Below, one piece after another: positions 12,530 to 27,500 of a stretch of 64,000 nt of DNA. The translations under genes were made by a program, and so were the position numbers. The number at the start of each line of letters is the position of its first letter. The first letter of the stretch is position 1. Origin of the DNA: Phoronis australis (Eukaryota > Phoronida > Phoronidae); contig NMRA01000143.1 in assembly GCA_002633005.1 (NCBI GenBank), positions 401,206-465,205 of the forward strand, in the 5' to 3' direction. Below the pieces are notes generated by a model. That model saw nothing but the letters and a program-made list of their open reading frames with translations. It did no database searches and was not told the origin of the DNA.

Positions 12530-13500
12530 CCTAGTCAATAGATGGTGCTCTAGCTGCTATGATGTTGGTGATGTGGACTGCCTCGAGTGCCTGTGATCAA
12601 GTTTGTGTTGTTCAAGAGAATCAAGGTGAAGGTGCCAATGAAGATTTTGTCAAGGTCGATATCAAGCCGAGAACTGGTGGATGACACTTTCTAGCTTATT
12701 TCACCAGAGGCGGGCTGTTTGAAATTTTGCCTGGAACATACACTGTGCAAGGAGAATCCGACAGTTTCCTCTCTGGAAGTGCTCTACTTAGCAGCCTTAC
12801 ATTGGTTGAAAATGCACTTATCGACGAACCTATGGGCCAAACATTTTCAAACTGTGGATTATAACTCGGTATAAGTCTATGTATTCTCAAGTTGGAAACC
12901 TGTGGAATTTGATGTTTTACTCAATACCATTGTGCCATTAATTGGGTCATGTGACAATGCTTTTGGTGAAATTTTGCAAGAAAGGTACATCATCCATAGG
13001 AAAACAATAGTGCCGAGAATACAGCGGGCAGACTTAGTTTGATATTGATGTTCAAGATAATATCTCAAAAAAAAACTTACAGCTTTTTAAATTATCAATT
13101 CCTTTTTGTGTTGTGTACATTTTGATGTTAAGTCCTTGTGCAAAAGTGGAACATTTTAAAAAGAATTCCTAAAAGTATTTAGAACAGTTCTTAAAATGTG
13201 GTATCTGAAAATTTCGTACGAATCTGATCATTCATTTCCCAGATATGGTGTTCCCAAGTCAGCCAAATTTGGAATTATTATTATTATTATTGGAGGGCCC
13301 TACATCACCTCAGAGAACATTTCTCATTCAGTACAGTCCTACGTAACACTAATCCGAGTATCTTTCTCATTCGGGTCATTTTTATGAGAGGAGTGATGTT
13401 ATTTAAAATCATTTCTGGACAGATTAAAGGCTTTCAGAATTTTAAAATTTTATTTAATTCATTGCTTATCGTAGAGATCATTTTTATTGCAAAAACATTT
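12530..13500. other. 3' ends of CCDC112 and NCLN (convergent)
   Basis: Contains the CCDC112 3' untranslated region after TAA 12527-12529 and a plausible - strand polyadenylation signal (TTTATT on the + strand at 13449-13454, read as AATAAA). An (ATT)n run of about 18 bp lies near 13270. The exact transcript ends cannot be read here. Confidence 0.35.
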
Positions 13501-13892
13501 CATAGCAAAACAAATCGCTACCACGACCTCTTGACCTTGACCTAGCCAATGGACTACCATCATGATAATTAACAGTCATGAGTTTACAACACGAGAACAC
13601 ATTTTACAACACAAATATGGCGCTGATTCCAACATGTGCAGAATACTAATAGTTACAATTACTACATTTACATGGCTAACGCAAGGAGGCGTACCATCAC
13701 TGCCTAGGATGATGAGCTTGTAAAGGTGACCTCGTTATTATCTCCACATGTATTCAAACGCAGTGCTACACTCTGATGCAAGGTTTGGAAATTTCATGTT
13801 TAAAAACTTTAAGCCATGCTCGTAAAGCCCAATTTTTTCTGTTCCACAATATGAAAATCTATTGCATAGCTGTACTTATTTCCTTTTTTCTT

Positions 13893-13967
13893 TTACAGTA
13901 AAAATGATCGTGATGTGGGCACAATGCATAATCTGAAACTTGTTCGTGAATTGGCAGAAAAAAGATG
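13893..13967 (-). CDS. Possible last coding exon of NCLN
   Basis: A phase-0 frame follows an acceptor (TTGTCACGCAG) and encodes 24 residues beginning HLFSANSR and ending in TAA. Joined to the exon ending at 15520 it would give about 561 aa, near the vertebrate nicalin length (563 from memory). The sequence match to the vertebrate C-terminus (QHFSLLYKT...) is weak, so length and phase are the only support. Confidence 0.2.
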   Translation of the reverse strand, partial: HLFSANSRTSFRLCIVPTSRSFLL

Positions 13968-14857
13968 CTGCGTGACAACACAATATGCGCAATATTGGAA
14001 CCATGCTTGGATTTTTGCCACCCTGCAACTTCAAACATCCATCCAACTATGTAATCATACACACCTTGTGCTTCGCCATCAGAAACGCATTAAAAAACCT
14101 ATTCTATTCACACATCTTGGTGGTTTGAAGTCCACACACCATCAACAACTAATTCTAACATGATGATTCAAACAGATCACAAGTAAATTCATTCGAAAAG
14201 AGGTAATATACAGACAAAAACAGTTGCATCAAATGATGATCCGTCAGTGACCATCTTGACAAAACTTCACAAATTGAGCCTGTTATGAACATATTCCACT
14301 AACACGAGCCAAGTGAATACAGTGAGTCCTTGCTGACACAAAGATGGCCACCTTCCCTGCCTCGATCCTCGCTACCGACATTTGATTAGTATGTTAAAAT
14401 CTCACCAATTTCTGCAGACGAGCAAAATCCCAAAATAGATTTCTTCCATTTGCAAAAGGTTCCTAACACAATAGTGAATTATCACAACTTGACAAAACAT
14501 GTCCAACAGTAGTTGTATTATAAAACTTTATAATGGTAAATCAGCTATTTGGTGCGACTCATTGTTTATGAAAAGAATCATTCATCCACGAAACGGGTGA
14601 CATTGGTAACATTTTTCTGGTACCAACTTACAAAAGCCAGGCAACTCGTATTGCACACAACAGTAATGGCTGATACACTGTTAAACAACAGATCAATGAA
14701 GTCGAAACGAATACTACTTTCATAGACTTGTATGAACAGGCCATCCAAACCTGAAAGCACCCTGCCAAAATAGTACAAAACATAGGTCCAGCTAACAAAC
14801 ACTTTTTGGAACTTCAAGGATGTAGCTACGTGGCTAGTTCAAGCAGGTATCTATTCC

Positions 14858-14912
14858 ATGACCATTCAGTCTAGTCCACCATGCCAACCACTGAGCTACC
14901 CAGCCAATCCTA
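14858..14912 (-). repeat. tRNA-like (SINE head) fragment
   Basis: Read on the - strand, GGCTGGGTAGCTCAGTGGTT is a good tRNA 5' half with an A box. No B box follows at the right distance, so this is a tRNA-derived repeat fragment and not a gene. Confidence 0.35.
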
Positions 14913-15501
14913 TGATGGGTGGACATACTTGTCCATTCTTGATCGAAAATGAAGCTGTTCCGTCGTCACCTACCGGGTAATACTTGTTTTCCTCCATGAC
15001 AGGAAGAATTTACTTTATGGTTTGAACTACTGGTGATCAGATAATGTCCGATGATTAGAACGGATATGAGGTAAATATCGTATAGCAGAAATAGTCTTGC
15101 ACTGTTGTTCTTTCTACTCAAAGAGGGCGCCAGTGGGATGTTTACTGGGCTTTTACTTTTGGAGTTACGGTTAGGGAAGACCGGATGAGATGAAAGTTCT
15201 GAAACAAACATGGTCAGAAGAGTTTGGATGTCATTCTTGGGAAGACATACAAAAAACTAACACAGTCAAGCATTTGGAAAATTATAAAAACCCATTATAT
15301 AGTGTATTCACACCATGTCAAGACGACATGAATTCTGAAGCGACAGTTTTTCTGCAATTTGCTGTGACTGGTCAGAGCAGAACAAAATGAAGCTGATGAC
15401 AGTTTGACAATTGGTCAATTACGACACATGTTTAGCAAAGTGGTTTTGACGCATGTTTTGCAAAGCAGATATTATAATATAATTCAACAGACAGATCATC
15501 T

Positions 15502-18500
15502 CTAGTCACTACACGTTACCTGTGTCAACAGCCAGACCAGGCCGATATAACCAGCTATTGCGAGCGCGAGGAAGAGGTCAAATATGGCCGGCTTGACACT
15601 GAAAGAAAAACGAGGCGAAAATAGTCCGTGTTAATTAAAGAGGAAGTTGCACGCTATCTCTGCAATTGCTTGACCAAATTATTAGAAACAACATACAGCA
15701 TCGATGTGAATATGAAGTAGGTTGAAAATTTCCATAAGTTTTTAAAGGGGTTTTTCCATAGATAAGCCCACCCGATGAAACGCCTATGTGCGTTTACTTG
15801 GAAAATTATGCCCATGGGCGTTTATTTGGTGTTACAACTTCTGGTGTCAAGTGTCCAGATAATGGGGGATTTATTCGGAAAATTTCCTCTTAAAAGCCCA
15901 CTAAGCGTCAACTTTTAGTCACAAATTCAGCATTTGTCATTTATGAAAATGAACAAAGTGCTAGCGAACTGAGCATTTATTAACATAAAATTTAAAAACA
16001 CATTTTTAAGTAAAAATGTCAGTCAGGAAACCTATGACTTCCTGCTTGCATGCCCCCCCTTTTCCAAATAAACACCTGGGCGATTATTTGGCGTTATCGA
16101 AACATCTGAAATTTTTTATTTTCCTAATACACGCCCATGGGCTTATCCAGGGAAAATCCAGCCTCTAATGCACTGTCTGCTTCTTGCAAGCCAAAAATAC
16201 AGTCAGGTTCTTGACTGTATTCACTTCCTTATTTGGAAAGTCATGTCAGTTGACTTGCCCATAGGTGTCGCATCAGTGCTGTGCATTTACTAACACAAGC
16301 GCAGAACATGCAGACAGTGAGATTATAAATGTGTTGCAGAGATCAACATGGAATTATAATTATTGTGATGGGGTAACAATGCGTGTCGTTGGGAGGGCCA
16401 ACCTTCATTGATAAGCTACAATCACCAATCATGAACCATAAATGTGATGTTCATTAACAGTAAGCAACTACATACCTGTACGCATACATGGTAAACACTG
16501 AACCATCGTAAAACAAGAAATCAGGATCCCTGAAAACAAATTGGGAATATAGAAGACTGAATATCCAGTATTTAACTAAATTTCACCAAGACTGCTCAAG
16601 CTCCACAGAGTGTCTCCTTATTTAATTTTTTTTACAAAATGTTGTAGTTATTTGCTACCTTTATAACCTTTGCCGTTAATTCGAAAAAAATTACCGATGA
16701 GTAAGGTAGACAAGGCTTGTCAAAAATCATCACTGGCCCAATCTTAGTTTAAATTCAATGCAAGGGAGTCTTGCCTCTTGATAACCATTGCTGCAAAAAA
16801 CTTGAATAAGAACCCTGAATAGCAACATCAGCGAAATCTGTCACCAAGCACACCTTAATCTCTTACCAGCTACCTTTTGACATGTTCATTCATAACGATG
16901 TAGCTTGTGCGGTACACACAGTCAAGTGCGCCGTAAGATTGTTCATAACACTGCTATTATTATGGGAGGAGAGTGTACATTGGGGAAAGGGATGACTGCC
17001 ACAACACTTTTATGACCAGACTTTTTAAATCAAAACTCTCACTCCTCTGTTACATCCCTTTTAATTGAACTACAGCTATTGCTGTCTAGAACCAAAAACC
17101 TACAAATATGTCAGGGTACAACATTCAACTTCTGCACGAGTCAGGGTACAACATTCAACTTGTACTCATGTCAGGGTACAACATTCAACTTGTACTCATG
17201 TCAGGGTATAACATTCAACTTGTACTCATGTCAGGGTACAACATTCAACTTGTAAGTGTGTCTGGGTACAAAATTCAACTAATGTACGCGTGTCTGGATA
17301 CAACATTCAACTTGTACGCCTGTCAGGGTACAACATTCAACTAGAACATGTGTCAAGGTACAACAGATAGACAACAGGCAATCAACACACAACATTTGAA
17401 GTTCTTGATCAACATCAAAACACTCCTACATTCAACCATGCCCAATTATTGTCTTCACCTCACCTGTTGTCTGTTGCTAAGGTAACACGTCTGACATCCT
17501 TGAGGTAGTGTGACATAGCTTGCTCCAGTGTGGCCAGTAGCCGGTGACCCTTGGGCAGTAGTTGAGTGGCGCGAGGTTGAGCAGTCAGCACGTCCATCCA
17601 TGAGTCCAGCATATCTGGCTGGACACGCTGGGTGCATGAAAAGGAGAGCAAGAATTTAGCCAGTCGTCACTCGTGTGACAACACAACATATTAGAAAAAA
17701 GTATTATAAAAGAATTCTTCAATTTTGGCCAAAATGATTTTGCAAAAAATGGCGTTTTCTGATTATATTGTTAGATATGGTCAGAATTTTACCAGACATT
17801 ATTTACTGACAAATGGCGAGTGCATATCATACAAATATTAAGCAAAACCTTTTCAAAGTTTCTTCTAGTTGAGAAATTTGAGATTAAACTTCCACATATT
17901 GTCTCTAAAACTGCTGCAAGTTGACTACACAGCTTCTGTACAAACAATGTCAACAACTTGGGACAAAATACGGGGGGAGGGGGGCAAGTAACTTACGGCT
18001 TATTCATTTTTTGATTAGTGAGGTGCAGAATCATGGATTCTCTACGTGTAGAGACTAATTAAGAATATTCGTCTGCCCAGTGACGCGGCTAAAAACATAA
18101 TACTAATAGTATGACTGGATAACAATATTGGCCGATTGTAGCCATCTTGAACCATAAAACACAGTATGGCTTTAAGTCCAGGTGTCCTACTCTGATTCTG
18201 TAACTGTGAACAAACATATTTTCATTTGAACACATATATGTACATTTGCACATATGTCTGTTCATTTGAACTTGAAACACACCGTCTGATCACTTGAAAA
18301 CAGGTCTTCATTTGAACACACACAGCTGTTCAGGCAATAGTCGGATATAATGAGCCCAACTTTTTAAAACCAGTTTTATGCCCGTTATTCAGCAGAGAAA
18401 ACTGGTTCTCATAACGCAAGCGCATTATATCAGACTAGTACCCACTATTCATGTGGACACATCTGTTCATTTGAACACACATGTATTCATTAGAACACAC

Positions 18501-21500
18501 ACCTGTTCACTTTCAAAAGCAACAGTAAAATGCTTTATGAGCCACAAAATGAACACCCACCATCCTTACCTAACCATACCCTTCGACATTTCATCAGCCA
18601 ACAAAATTTTCACAATATCTGACAAAACGTTACACGAGAGAGCTGTTACATGAGAGAGACGTTACATGAGACATTACCAGTGCGTCCTTAAACACCTCTG
18701 TACTGGTCTCTTGACTGAAGTTGTAGATGTGTCGAGCCAGACTCTCCGCCAACAGCTTCGTATTTCTTGATAAAGCACCGATGTCTACCTTGCTTCTATT
18801 AATATAAAAACATTTAAATAAAGGTTAGTGCAGCTCAAAAAACACGACACTCGTTTAATACTCTGAAGTCATGTGACGGTAAAATCTCATCAATTTAGAA
18901 CCCAATATGGCCGACAAGTGAAATTTTAATGATCGTTTTCCCACCAAATTAAATGATTTTAAATGTTCAAGCTTTGCAGCACAACTACCATCAAACAAAG
19001 TCTTGAAAATTTGTGGGCATTCACAACAATGTTAGAAACCATAGAAAAATGAAAAACGAGCATTTTATCAATTATTTTTGTCCAATTTTGATGAGATTTT
19101 ACTGTATTTCACCAAACAAAACCAGTTACTTCATTTTTTCTCTTATTCCTCCTCATTCAGGTACCAATAATCACCTGATCAGGAAAATTAATATGTTTCC
19201 ATGGGAACAGAAACTCACCTTAGAAGACAACAGAATCTGCCTGCTCAGGTAACATAGCTCACCTGTTCAGGCAACACAGCCCACCCTGTTGAGGCAACAG
19301 TAGTCACCTGTATAGATAACCACTCTCTCATTCTCACAAGCAATTATCAAAGTCTGCAGAAGAAATGGTTCTCACATATACAGGATTAACCCTGCATTGA
19401 TAACCAGTTCTGGCCTGAAATCCAATTTTCCAAACAAACTCGAGCTCCACAGTGGTTTCGATAATTTCTTTGGTATCTAAGTTTTAGTATTACCTAACTG
19501 ATAAGTTTGTGTATTTTGAAATTCTTACACAATCTGCCATTGATTGGACCATGGCTACCAGGTTGTTTTTAATGAATGCATAACATTGATAAAAACATGG
19601 TATCAATAACATGACCAAATTTCATTTGATATATATGTTAAAGTAATTTCAAAAACAATTTCTAACAGTGTTTCGGAAAGCAATGCATACCATCTGAACA
19701 TTTCATCATAATCTCATCAACAATTTCAACAACGCTAAGAAGTTAGCCAACCTTTCTCACAATAAGTGTATTAGGGGTGAGCTCAAATAAGTTGTAGTTA
19801 GATGAGTAAACAATCCACGCTTGCACTTGATGACCGCAAATTAAGAGTTCAAACTTGACATCTCAATTTAATCTCGTGTCACCAAATGGGAAGGTGGATC
19901 ATGAAACTCTTCTATCGGAATCACAATGTATTTAAGCACAACATGAAAGACAGAACATGGCAGAAAAGAAAATGTCAAAACCATGCTCGAGTTTGAATTC
20001 AGCGACAGAACTGGTGACCCAGACGTCCCCCCTCATCAGTTTAGTGAACAACACCCACCTGTCATCCTGGAGTGTTGTCCTGTGAGCTAGGGTTGGACCA
20101 CTCAGGTGAGACAGCGTGTACGCTGGCAACCGACGGATACTAAAGCGCTCGTGTTCCCATGACAACACGTCCTGGGCAAGATTGATTTTCTTGTGTACCA
20201 TCTGTAGTTTGACCTCGGGTGAGAATGACTGAATGACTCGCTGGAGGTTCTGAAATTCATTAGTGTTTTAGTATTTGAACTTCATTGATTCTGGAGGGGC
20301 TCCTCAGTGAATGAAAACTGGTTTCCAGGAAGATTATGGAGTGGGGGAGAGATATACAAAACATGACAGTGATAGAATTATGCACATAACAACAACGAAG
20401 AACTAAAATACATTTTGATATCCAAAAATAGTAGCAACAAGAAGCAAAAGCATGCATAATGAAATAGGAATTTGGTTAATTGATTAATTTATCGGCTGTA
20501 CTGTGCAAATGTAGTCAGAAAACGATCACAAGAGAAAACAACAAGTGTCGTTCCTCGATCAGCGTCCACCTGACATTTAGTATGGCACCCTCTGCTAAGA
20601 TGACCTGCAGTATACAGCAGGCATCAGAAAAAGAGTGCAAATCAACTGACATGTTATCATCCCAGTAGTTTTCAATTCAGAAGGCAAACTCTTGTCCAGT
20701 TGCCTACATATAGTTTCATTACCCATTGATCCTGATACCTACCTGCATAAATATGTCTCCCACACTGCCCTCTTTGGGTGGCTTTGACACATGAAGGTAT
20801 AGAACGTCCTCAGCGCCGACCGTGTCCAGACACACGACTTGAGCGACATCTGTGAGTAGGGAGGACTCTACAAGATAATGAGCGAGGAGTGAACGTAATG
20901 CATTACAGGAGTGAAGGCACTGCAGGTGTAAGACTGCTGGACAGAGAAAATGCGCTTAACACAATCAGTTTGATTAAACAAGCCCGCAATTTACAATGGG
21001 CCATGTTAGATACTTGGCTGACTAGACTTTTGTATGTATTAGCCAAATTTTCTGAAATCTTTTAGCAATTTTGAAGTTATTAGCCTGAGAGATTGCTTTA
21101 TGCCAGTATCCCACACTTGAAAATTTCACTATTGCAATTATTGCACGTTGGTTCTTTTTTCACTATACGAAAGGAAAGGTGCTTTAATTCGGAACAAGTC
21201 TATTCTCTGCCCAGTTGACAAAAATTGGCGCATAAAACGCTAAATCTGTGAAGGCTAAATTAATGTGTTAACAATGCAATAATAACTCAATTATTCTTCC
21301 CAGACCACAAGCTGATAACTGCATTACGAGTGGTCCAATTCTAAGCTTATTAACCTAAAAACCTTAAAAACAGGGTTACGAATTTGCAAAACCTTTTGTT
21401 ACCCAAGTTTCTTATCAATGTCGGGGAAGCAGCATTATTACAAACTGTAAATAAAATTAATGTAAGTGTAGTCCTGAACATGGCCAGAACTGGTGAGGAA

Positions 21501-24500
21501 TCACTCAGTCATGTGACCATAATGGACACTTGATGTGACACTCCCTGCTAAGACCACCTGTATTATAGAGCAGGCATCAGAAAAAGAGTGCACAGTCTGG
21601 CCTAGAGATGGCAGTATCGTGGTGTCATTCAGCACCACCTAGGCAGGGGCAACTGAAAGTCTCTACTGACTCTACTAACTAGGTAAGACAGGAAATGCTT
21701 TACTAAAAGTATTGAAGTGAAACTATATAACAAACATATTCTGCATTTCACAGAAATGTCATATTCACGCGATCACATGACTGCATGACAGGCATGGCAT
21801 TCCCTCTCACCTGCAGAGTCCAAACTCTCCTCTATCCATTTCTTCGTACCCTGATAGTTGAACTTTCCACCCCCGGAGAGAAAGAAGAGAATGTTGAACC
21901 TGTGTGGCCATAAAATAATTCAGTCAACGCGGAGATAAGCACGCCAAGATTCGACCCAGTGTTTTATCGGAACTTTGGAAGGGTATAAATGCGGAGCTTA
22001 TTCTGGCCACATAATTCGAATGTTTAATGATCACATATCTGCCACCACTACCGCGAAATTTGGACAGTCACAACTCATTTTCAAAAAGTTTGCAGATTTT
22101 AGATTTTTTCCGATTTAGGTAACCACTTATGAGTTTGGATTAATCAATATACTCCAACAACGGTTGTACCCATTGTAGGCTCCCAGGGAGTTGAGAAGGA
22201 TTACAATTGACCAGGTCCCTGGCCAGGTAATAATTTTCGAAGTGCTTAGTAACTTACGGCGCTATGCAAACCTGTTGTTATTGTTTTTAATTTTGGAATT
22301 TTAATTTTATTTGACTGAGTCCAAACCGTCAAAACGATGTCATACAAAACAAGTGAATAGATGTTTAAAAGAGGCCTGAACTACATGTTTCAGCATTTTA
22401 ATATGAATTGTTAAAGTATAAAGGTTGGTTACTGGCATCCACATATTCCTAAAAAGTGCACAGTATTTTTCTTTTTTACTTTGAAAAGTAAAAATTCATT
22501 AGTTCCGTAAAGCCCCACTGCAAGCACTGTTTTTCGCGACGTCACTGAGGCTGTACAGCACAAAGAGATAGGTCATTAGTCATGCGAGTACGTAGTCCAG
22601 TCGACAGATCAACATGTGCATACTCACAACCTTTTTCGGTTTTCTTTCCTGTGACTTTGATTCATCCCAGGACCTACCCAGCCAGCTAGCTGTATGAAAA
22701 TTATCTTCAAAATACAACTAGGTACCAGTAGCACTGTGTTGAGCTCCGTTAGACTCCGAAATTTCACATAGCCCGGGTGGTTCAGCTCGTCACCTAGTCG
22801 CGAAACTTATATCAACATCTAGAGCTCTAAACCGGCAGGGGAGCGTGCAAATATCTGGGTGTCAACCGACACTCACCTTGCCCGCTGGAGCCATTTAGGT
22901 GAAAAACAATCTAGTAAACCTTATTTTATTTCATAATTCTCAGCCTTTAGTAACAAAGAAAACAGTATGCTCAACACACGCTATTTCCTAAAATTTTGCG
23001 ACATCTGTCGGGAAATGATGACAGCTTCGTAGGAGCAAAATTTTTTATGAAATTCGGTTTCCTGGCATTAAAATATTAGTAACTTGTAAGGAAATGAAAT
23101 CAGCTCTAGTAATTTATTGTGACATGTACACAACTTTGAAGAACAGTTTGATCGCTTGGAAGAAGAACAACTCGGGGAACAAAACTGGCCAATAAGGCAA
23201 CAGGTGACGGCGCCGAAAACCGACCTTAAAGAGTGCACCCAATTTTTAGCAGCAGAGTGAACGGCAGAACGCCATTTTTTTCAACACCAGTCAATAATTT
23301 AGTTTACTCAAGGAAGAGTGTAATTTTTAATGACACTAATTTTGTGTCAGATTTTATTTGATCAGTTTTTATGCACGTCGTAGCAACGGGCATTGTATAT
23401 TTACTATACAGCTTGCACCAAGGCAAGGCTATGCAGTCGGGGCCCTTTCCTGTCCCGTGCCGAGAACAACATCGTTACAATATTAGTCAACACCACATGG
23501 CAGTAAACTTGTATTATGAACTTTTTGAGAGCCGAGATCGCAGACGAATTATACACATTAAGCACAGTTCTGTAGCCGAGAGGCATTCACCCAATGAGCT
23601 ACATACATAATAAGCTTGATTTATCTTATTGCCTTCACCCACGGTACAGCCTCAGTGATGTCAGACGCGCATTAGCCAATAGGAATTAACATTGGAAAAA
23701 TGCTTTTCCACAAAAATGTGAAAGAGTAACAAAGATGTGATTTATGATATAGACTTCATTCATCAATTAAATTACATTAAAAATGCACGTTATTGTACTT
23801 CAGGAACCTTTTAAGTTAGCATCAAGGGTGTTTAAATTGAACAAAACTCAAGGGGGAGGTGTTAAACGGAACACAATAACTAAATCGTACATTAAAGAAA
23901 AATGGGGAATGTGATTGGCTGGTCAAAGGTGATAGTTCAAACACATTTGACAATTAAAAAATAAAAATGTCGAAAATAATGCAAGCCAGATTTGTTCCAA
24001 AATGCTCAGGTTCTTTTGTTTCCCAATTTAAGGGATTTGAAAAATAGGGAGACAGACGTCAGGCAGACAGATGGCGGTTAAAAGCAGCCAAACATTGCTG
24101 AATGTGCACATAAAGTACATCAAACCTAGTCACATCAAGAACAAACAAGCAGCATAAAGTTTTTGAATGCAGTTGTTTAGACATGACCACATCTATCAGA
24201 TTCGTCAACACAGACCTGTTTGTGATCCGGAGGGTGGACTTAGTTTAACAGTGAATATTTGATGGAAAAATGAACCAGAAAACCTGGAAGCTGTGAACAA
24301 AATAAGCCATAACATCCACGACTTTGGAATGCAACAGATGTTTCAGACTATTCTGTGACAGAGGTTTTTGCATTCCGGTTATCAAGCAGGAATCCAACAA
24401 CTTCAACGCCTACAACCATCGCCACCTGTTGGTGGCATTTAACACCGTACCTTTAGGGAAGAATGTATAGAATACTTACTTGGCGTGTGTCCTTGAGTTG

Positions 24501-27500
24501 GTATACAGTTTGGAGAAGAGTCGCATCAGCTCTAGCAACATGGCCACACCACTGCCATTGGAGTCTGCACCGTAAGACAAACCCTAGAACAATACAATCA
24601 TACCAACACAAATCGTTAAAATGTGACCACGACTGCATCACAAATCGTACGCTTCTGTGGCTGTTTATTATTATTACTATAATTACGGTGCAGAATGTAC
24701 TAGATCCGTTTGAAAATTGAAAGCACTCTTAGCCAGATCCATTCGACACAAGTTGTCATCTGTAGCCAGGTTTACACAAATAAACTTGTCACGTTTCCCA
24801 AATATCCTGCAGGGGGCGCAGGAGATACATCTGCGGACGCAAAAAAAGCAAAACTGTTGCTAGGAGACGTCACATTAGTCAGATTTATTTAAGTGAATTA
24901 AGATGGCTACGAACCCACGTTGACCATTTGCTGCTATAAAATTAGTGTCAACTTGTTCCTTGCTTAGAAGAGAAGTGATTTCAGGGTTTGCAAAAAACTG
25001 CATGTTAGGAATTCCTTGAGATCTCACATAGCATAGCTAATGAACCAGGTTTTTTGAAATCACCTCCTATTTGGCTAAGGAACAATTTGAGATCAATTTC
25101 ACCCTGAACATGGATGTGATTCAGAGATAACTTACAGGAGCGACTCCAAACGCGTCATAGTGGGCCACGAGGGCTACTGTTGGAAGTTGTTCCTCAATGC
25201 CATAACCAGACAGCTTGCCCTGTGAAGAGATAGAATGCCTCGAATATCATACAGCAATGGACAGAACTGGCTGAACGAACCAGAAATAACGGTTACATAA
25301 ACAAGCCACTGCATCAGTCCAGTGGTGAATTCAGGTGAACAGCTACAATCACATCCCGCTATAAGAAACATGACTTGAAACAAATGCACTCAACCTTGAC
25401 ATTCCATTTCACAATTCTCATTTCCTCCCCAGGTTTTCTAATGATCATTACCATGTGTGTACATTTCGTTTTCATAGGACTCCGATACAACATTCGCAAG
25501 GCTGCAATGTTCCAGTTTCAATGTCCCAGTGGGTAATGCCAACATCTTTTCAGCAGAACGCCACCAAAATCTGTCTAGACAATATCATTCTACAAGAGAA
25601 ACTGCCAAACCTCTCCAAGGCAATAACCCGAACTGGGCCCATTGTACATCCCAAACCAAAACGTAATTGCAACGTCAAGTTATTACTCACGTATATACTG
25701 TCTATCTGGTAATCAGTGAGTGCCCTAGCATTTGGCCCATTGATCACCATTTGGTAGCCATTGGCAGACGCTGTACTGAACAGTGCTGGAAAGAAGCATA
25801 TTATTCCCAGGTTGGTCACACTCTTGCCTCAATAAAACAAGATAAAATAAACAAAAAGATAAAAATTTCCAAAATACTTTCCTTGACTATTTCCTTCATT
25901 TAAGTTAATGATATCAACCAAATGCAGTTTTCATTAACTTATTAAACGATTTTTTGTCAAAATCCTCACACAGTTTCCCTGTGACACTGCAACACTTTTG
26001 TCACAGCTGACGGATATCAAAAAATAATGATGTATATTCCATAATCATTCACCCCTTAGCTTCACAATAAGCAGTGATCTACCTTCCGTGGCTGAGCCCG
26101 CCTGGTCACTGTTGACCGACGACTGGACGTTCTCGTAAATGTCCAGCAGCTCCGGTGTCTCTGTGGCGAAGTAGACAGGAACAGAGGTCTCCTCCTCCAA
26201 CAGGTCTTGTTCTAAATCTAACAGTAACTGGAAAATTAGATAACAGAGGTTACAAAAACCCTTAGTTCATACAGTTTTAATAGTCTTTCTATCATTCTGA
26301 AAAAAACAGGCAGATTGGAAGATTTTACCCATGAGGAAACTGATGGCGTCGTGTCCCCATGAGTCATAATCAGGTCATTAGTGTAATGGGCTCGGCCTCG
26401 CGGCCTAAGCACGCCTGATGTACCACAAAAGGCATCAGGCTACTTGCATTCCTTTTACCAAAACCCTGGCACATCAGTTAGTAAGTTCATCTAGTGTTTG
26501 GTGAGTCTAGTTCCAGCCAGATTTCTAAGACTACAAAAATAACTCATTAAACAGAGGTCACTTAAGCCCTGGCACAATACTTTTAAATACATCTAGTGTT
26601 TGGTGAAAAAGCTCCTCTAGATTCCTTTGCTCTTGGCTTTTTCCGGCTATAACATTAGCTTGCAAAACAGATAACAGGGGTCACTTATATAGTGACAGAT
26701 GAGCTAATCTACATGTAGTGTTTGCACTAACAAGCAACTCCATCTAGTGCTTGGTCACAGAATCAGCCTCGATCCATGTGGAGCCAGTTAGCTGCGAAAC
26801 AGTTGTAATTACCTGTTTGTCTTCAGCTGACAAGCTGGTAATGTCGCTGGGCAGGAGAACAAGCATTCCCCCAGCGTTCTGTGACAAGGCACTTTTGAAT
26901 TTGTCGATAGTGAGCTCACGGAACTTGGCAATGGGACACCGCCTCACAAGGGTCTTGGAATCCAGGGGACGTGCTTCAACATTGACCAACGTGTTGCGAC
27001 AACCTAAAATTGACACAAAAAGCACTGCAGACTGAGTGCTAGACAAGAGAAGCAAATGAGAATCTTTGAGTAGCATACAGCTGCAATGGCAGGGACATTC
27101 CTGGACTGCGCCTCTGCGCTACTAGCGCGTAAAGAAATAAATAAGTCGTGCGTCCCCCAGACCCATCTTTTAAAACTCAACACTCTTCCAAAAATGCAAG
27201 GCTCTAGTCAACTTACAACCAGTCAGGTGAAACATGACTCTGTTCTTATTTAAATTACCCTTAAGGTTTCTGTTTCATATGTTACCACTTTAATTACACT
27301 AAGTTTGCTGGACACAACTTTTGAAAAAAGGCACACTTTTTATCCTCAGGTGCACTACAGGTTCAAAGCTGGTCAGGAATAGACAGAACTGTTAACAGTG
27401 CCTTTAATCAAAGTTAGTCGTGCTCACAAAAATAGCACAATTCCACATAGCCTTGGTAAAAAATGTACAGCTTTGCAGATATGACTAAAGAAATAGCCAA

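Noticed and set aside
17108-17344. Repetitive + strand frame (SGYNIQLV units)
   Set aside because: Created by the 30-bp minisatellite within an NCLN intron.
26751-27035. 94-codon + strand frame
   Set aside because: Antisense shadow of NCLN exon 2.
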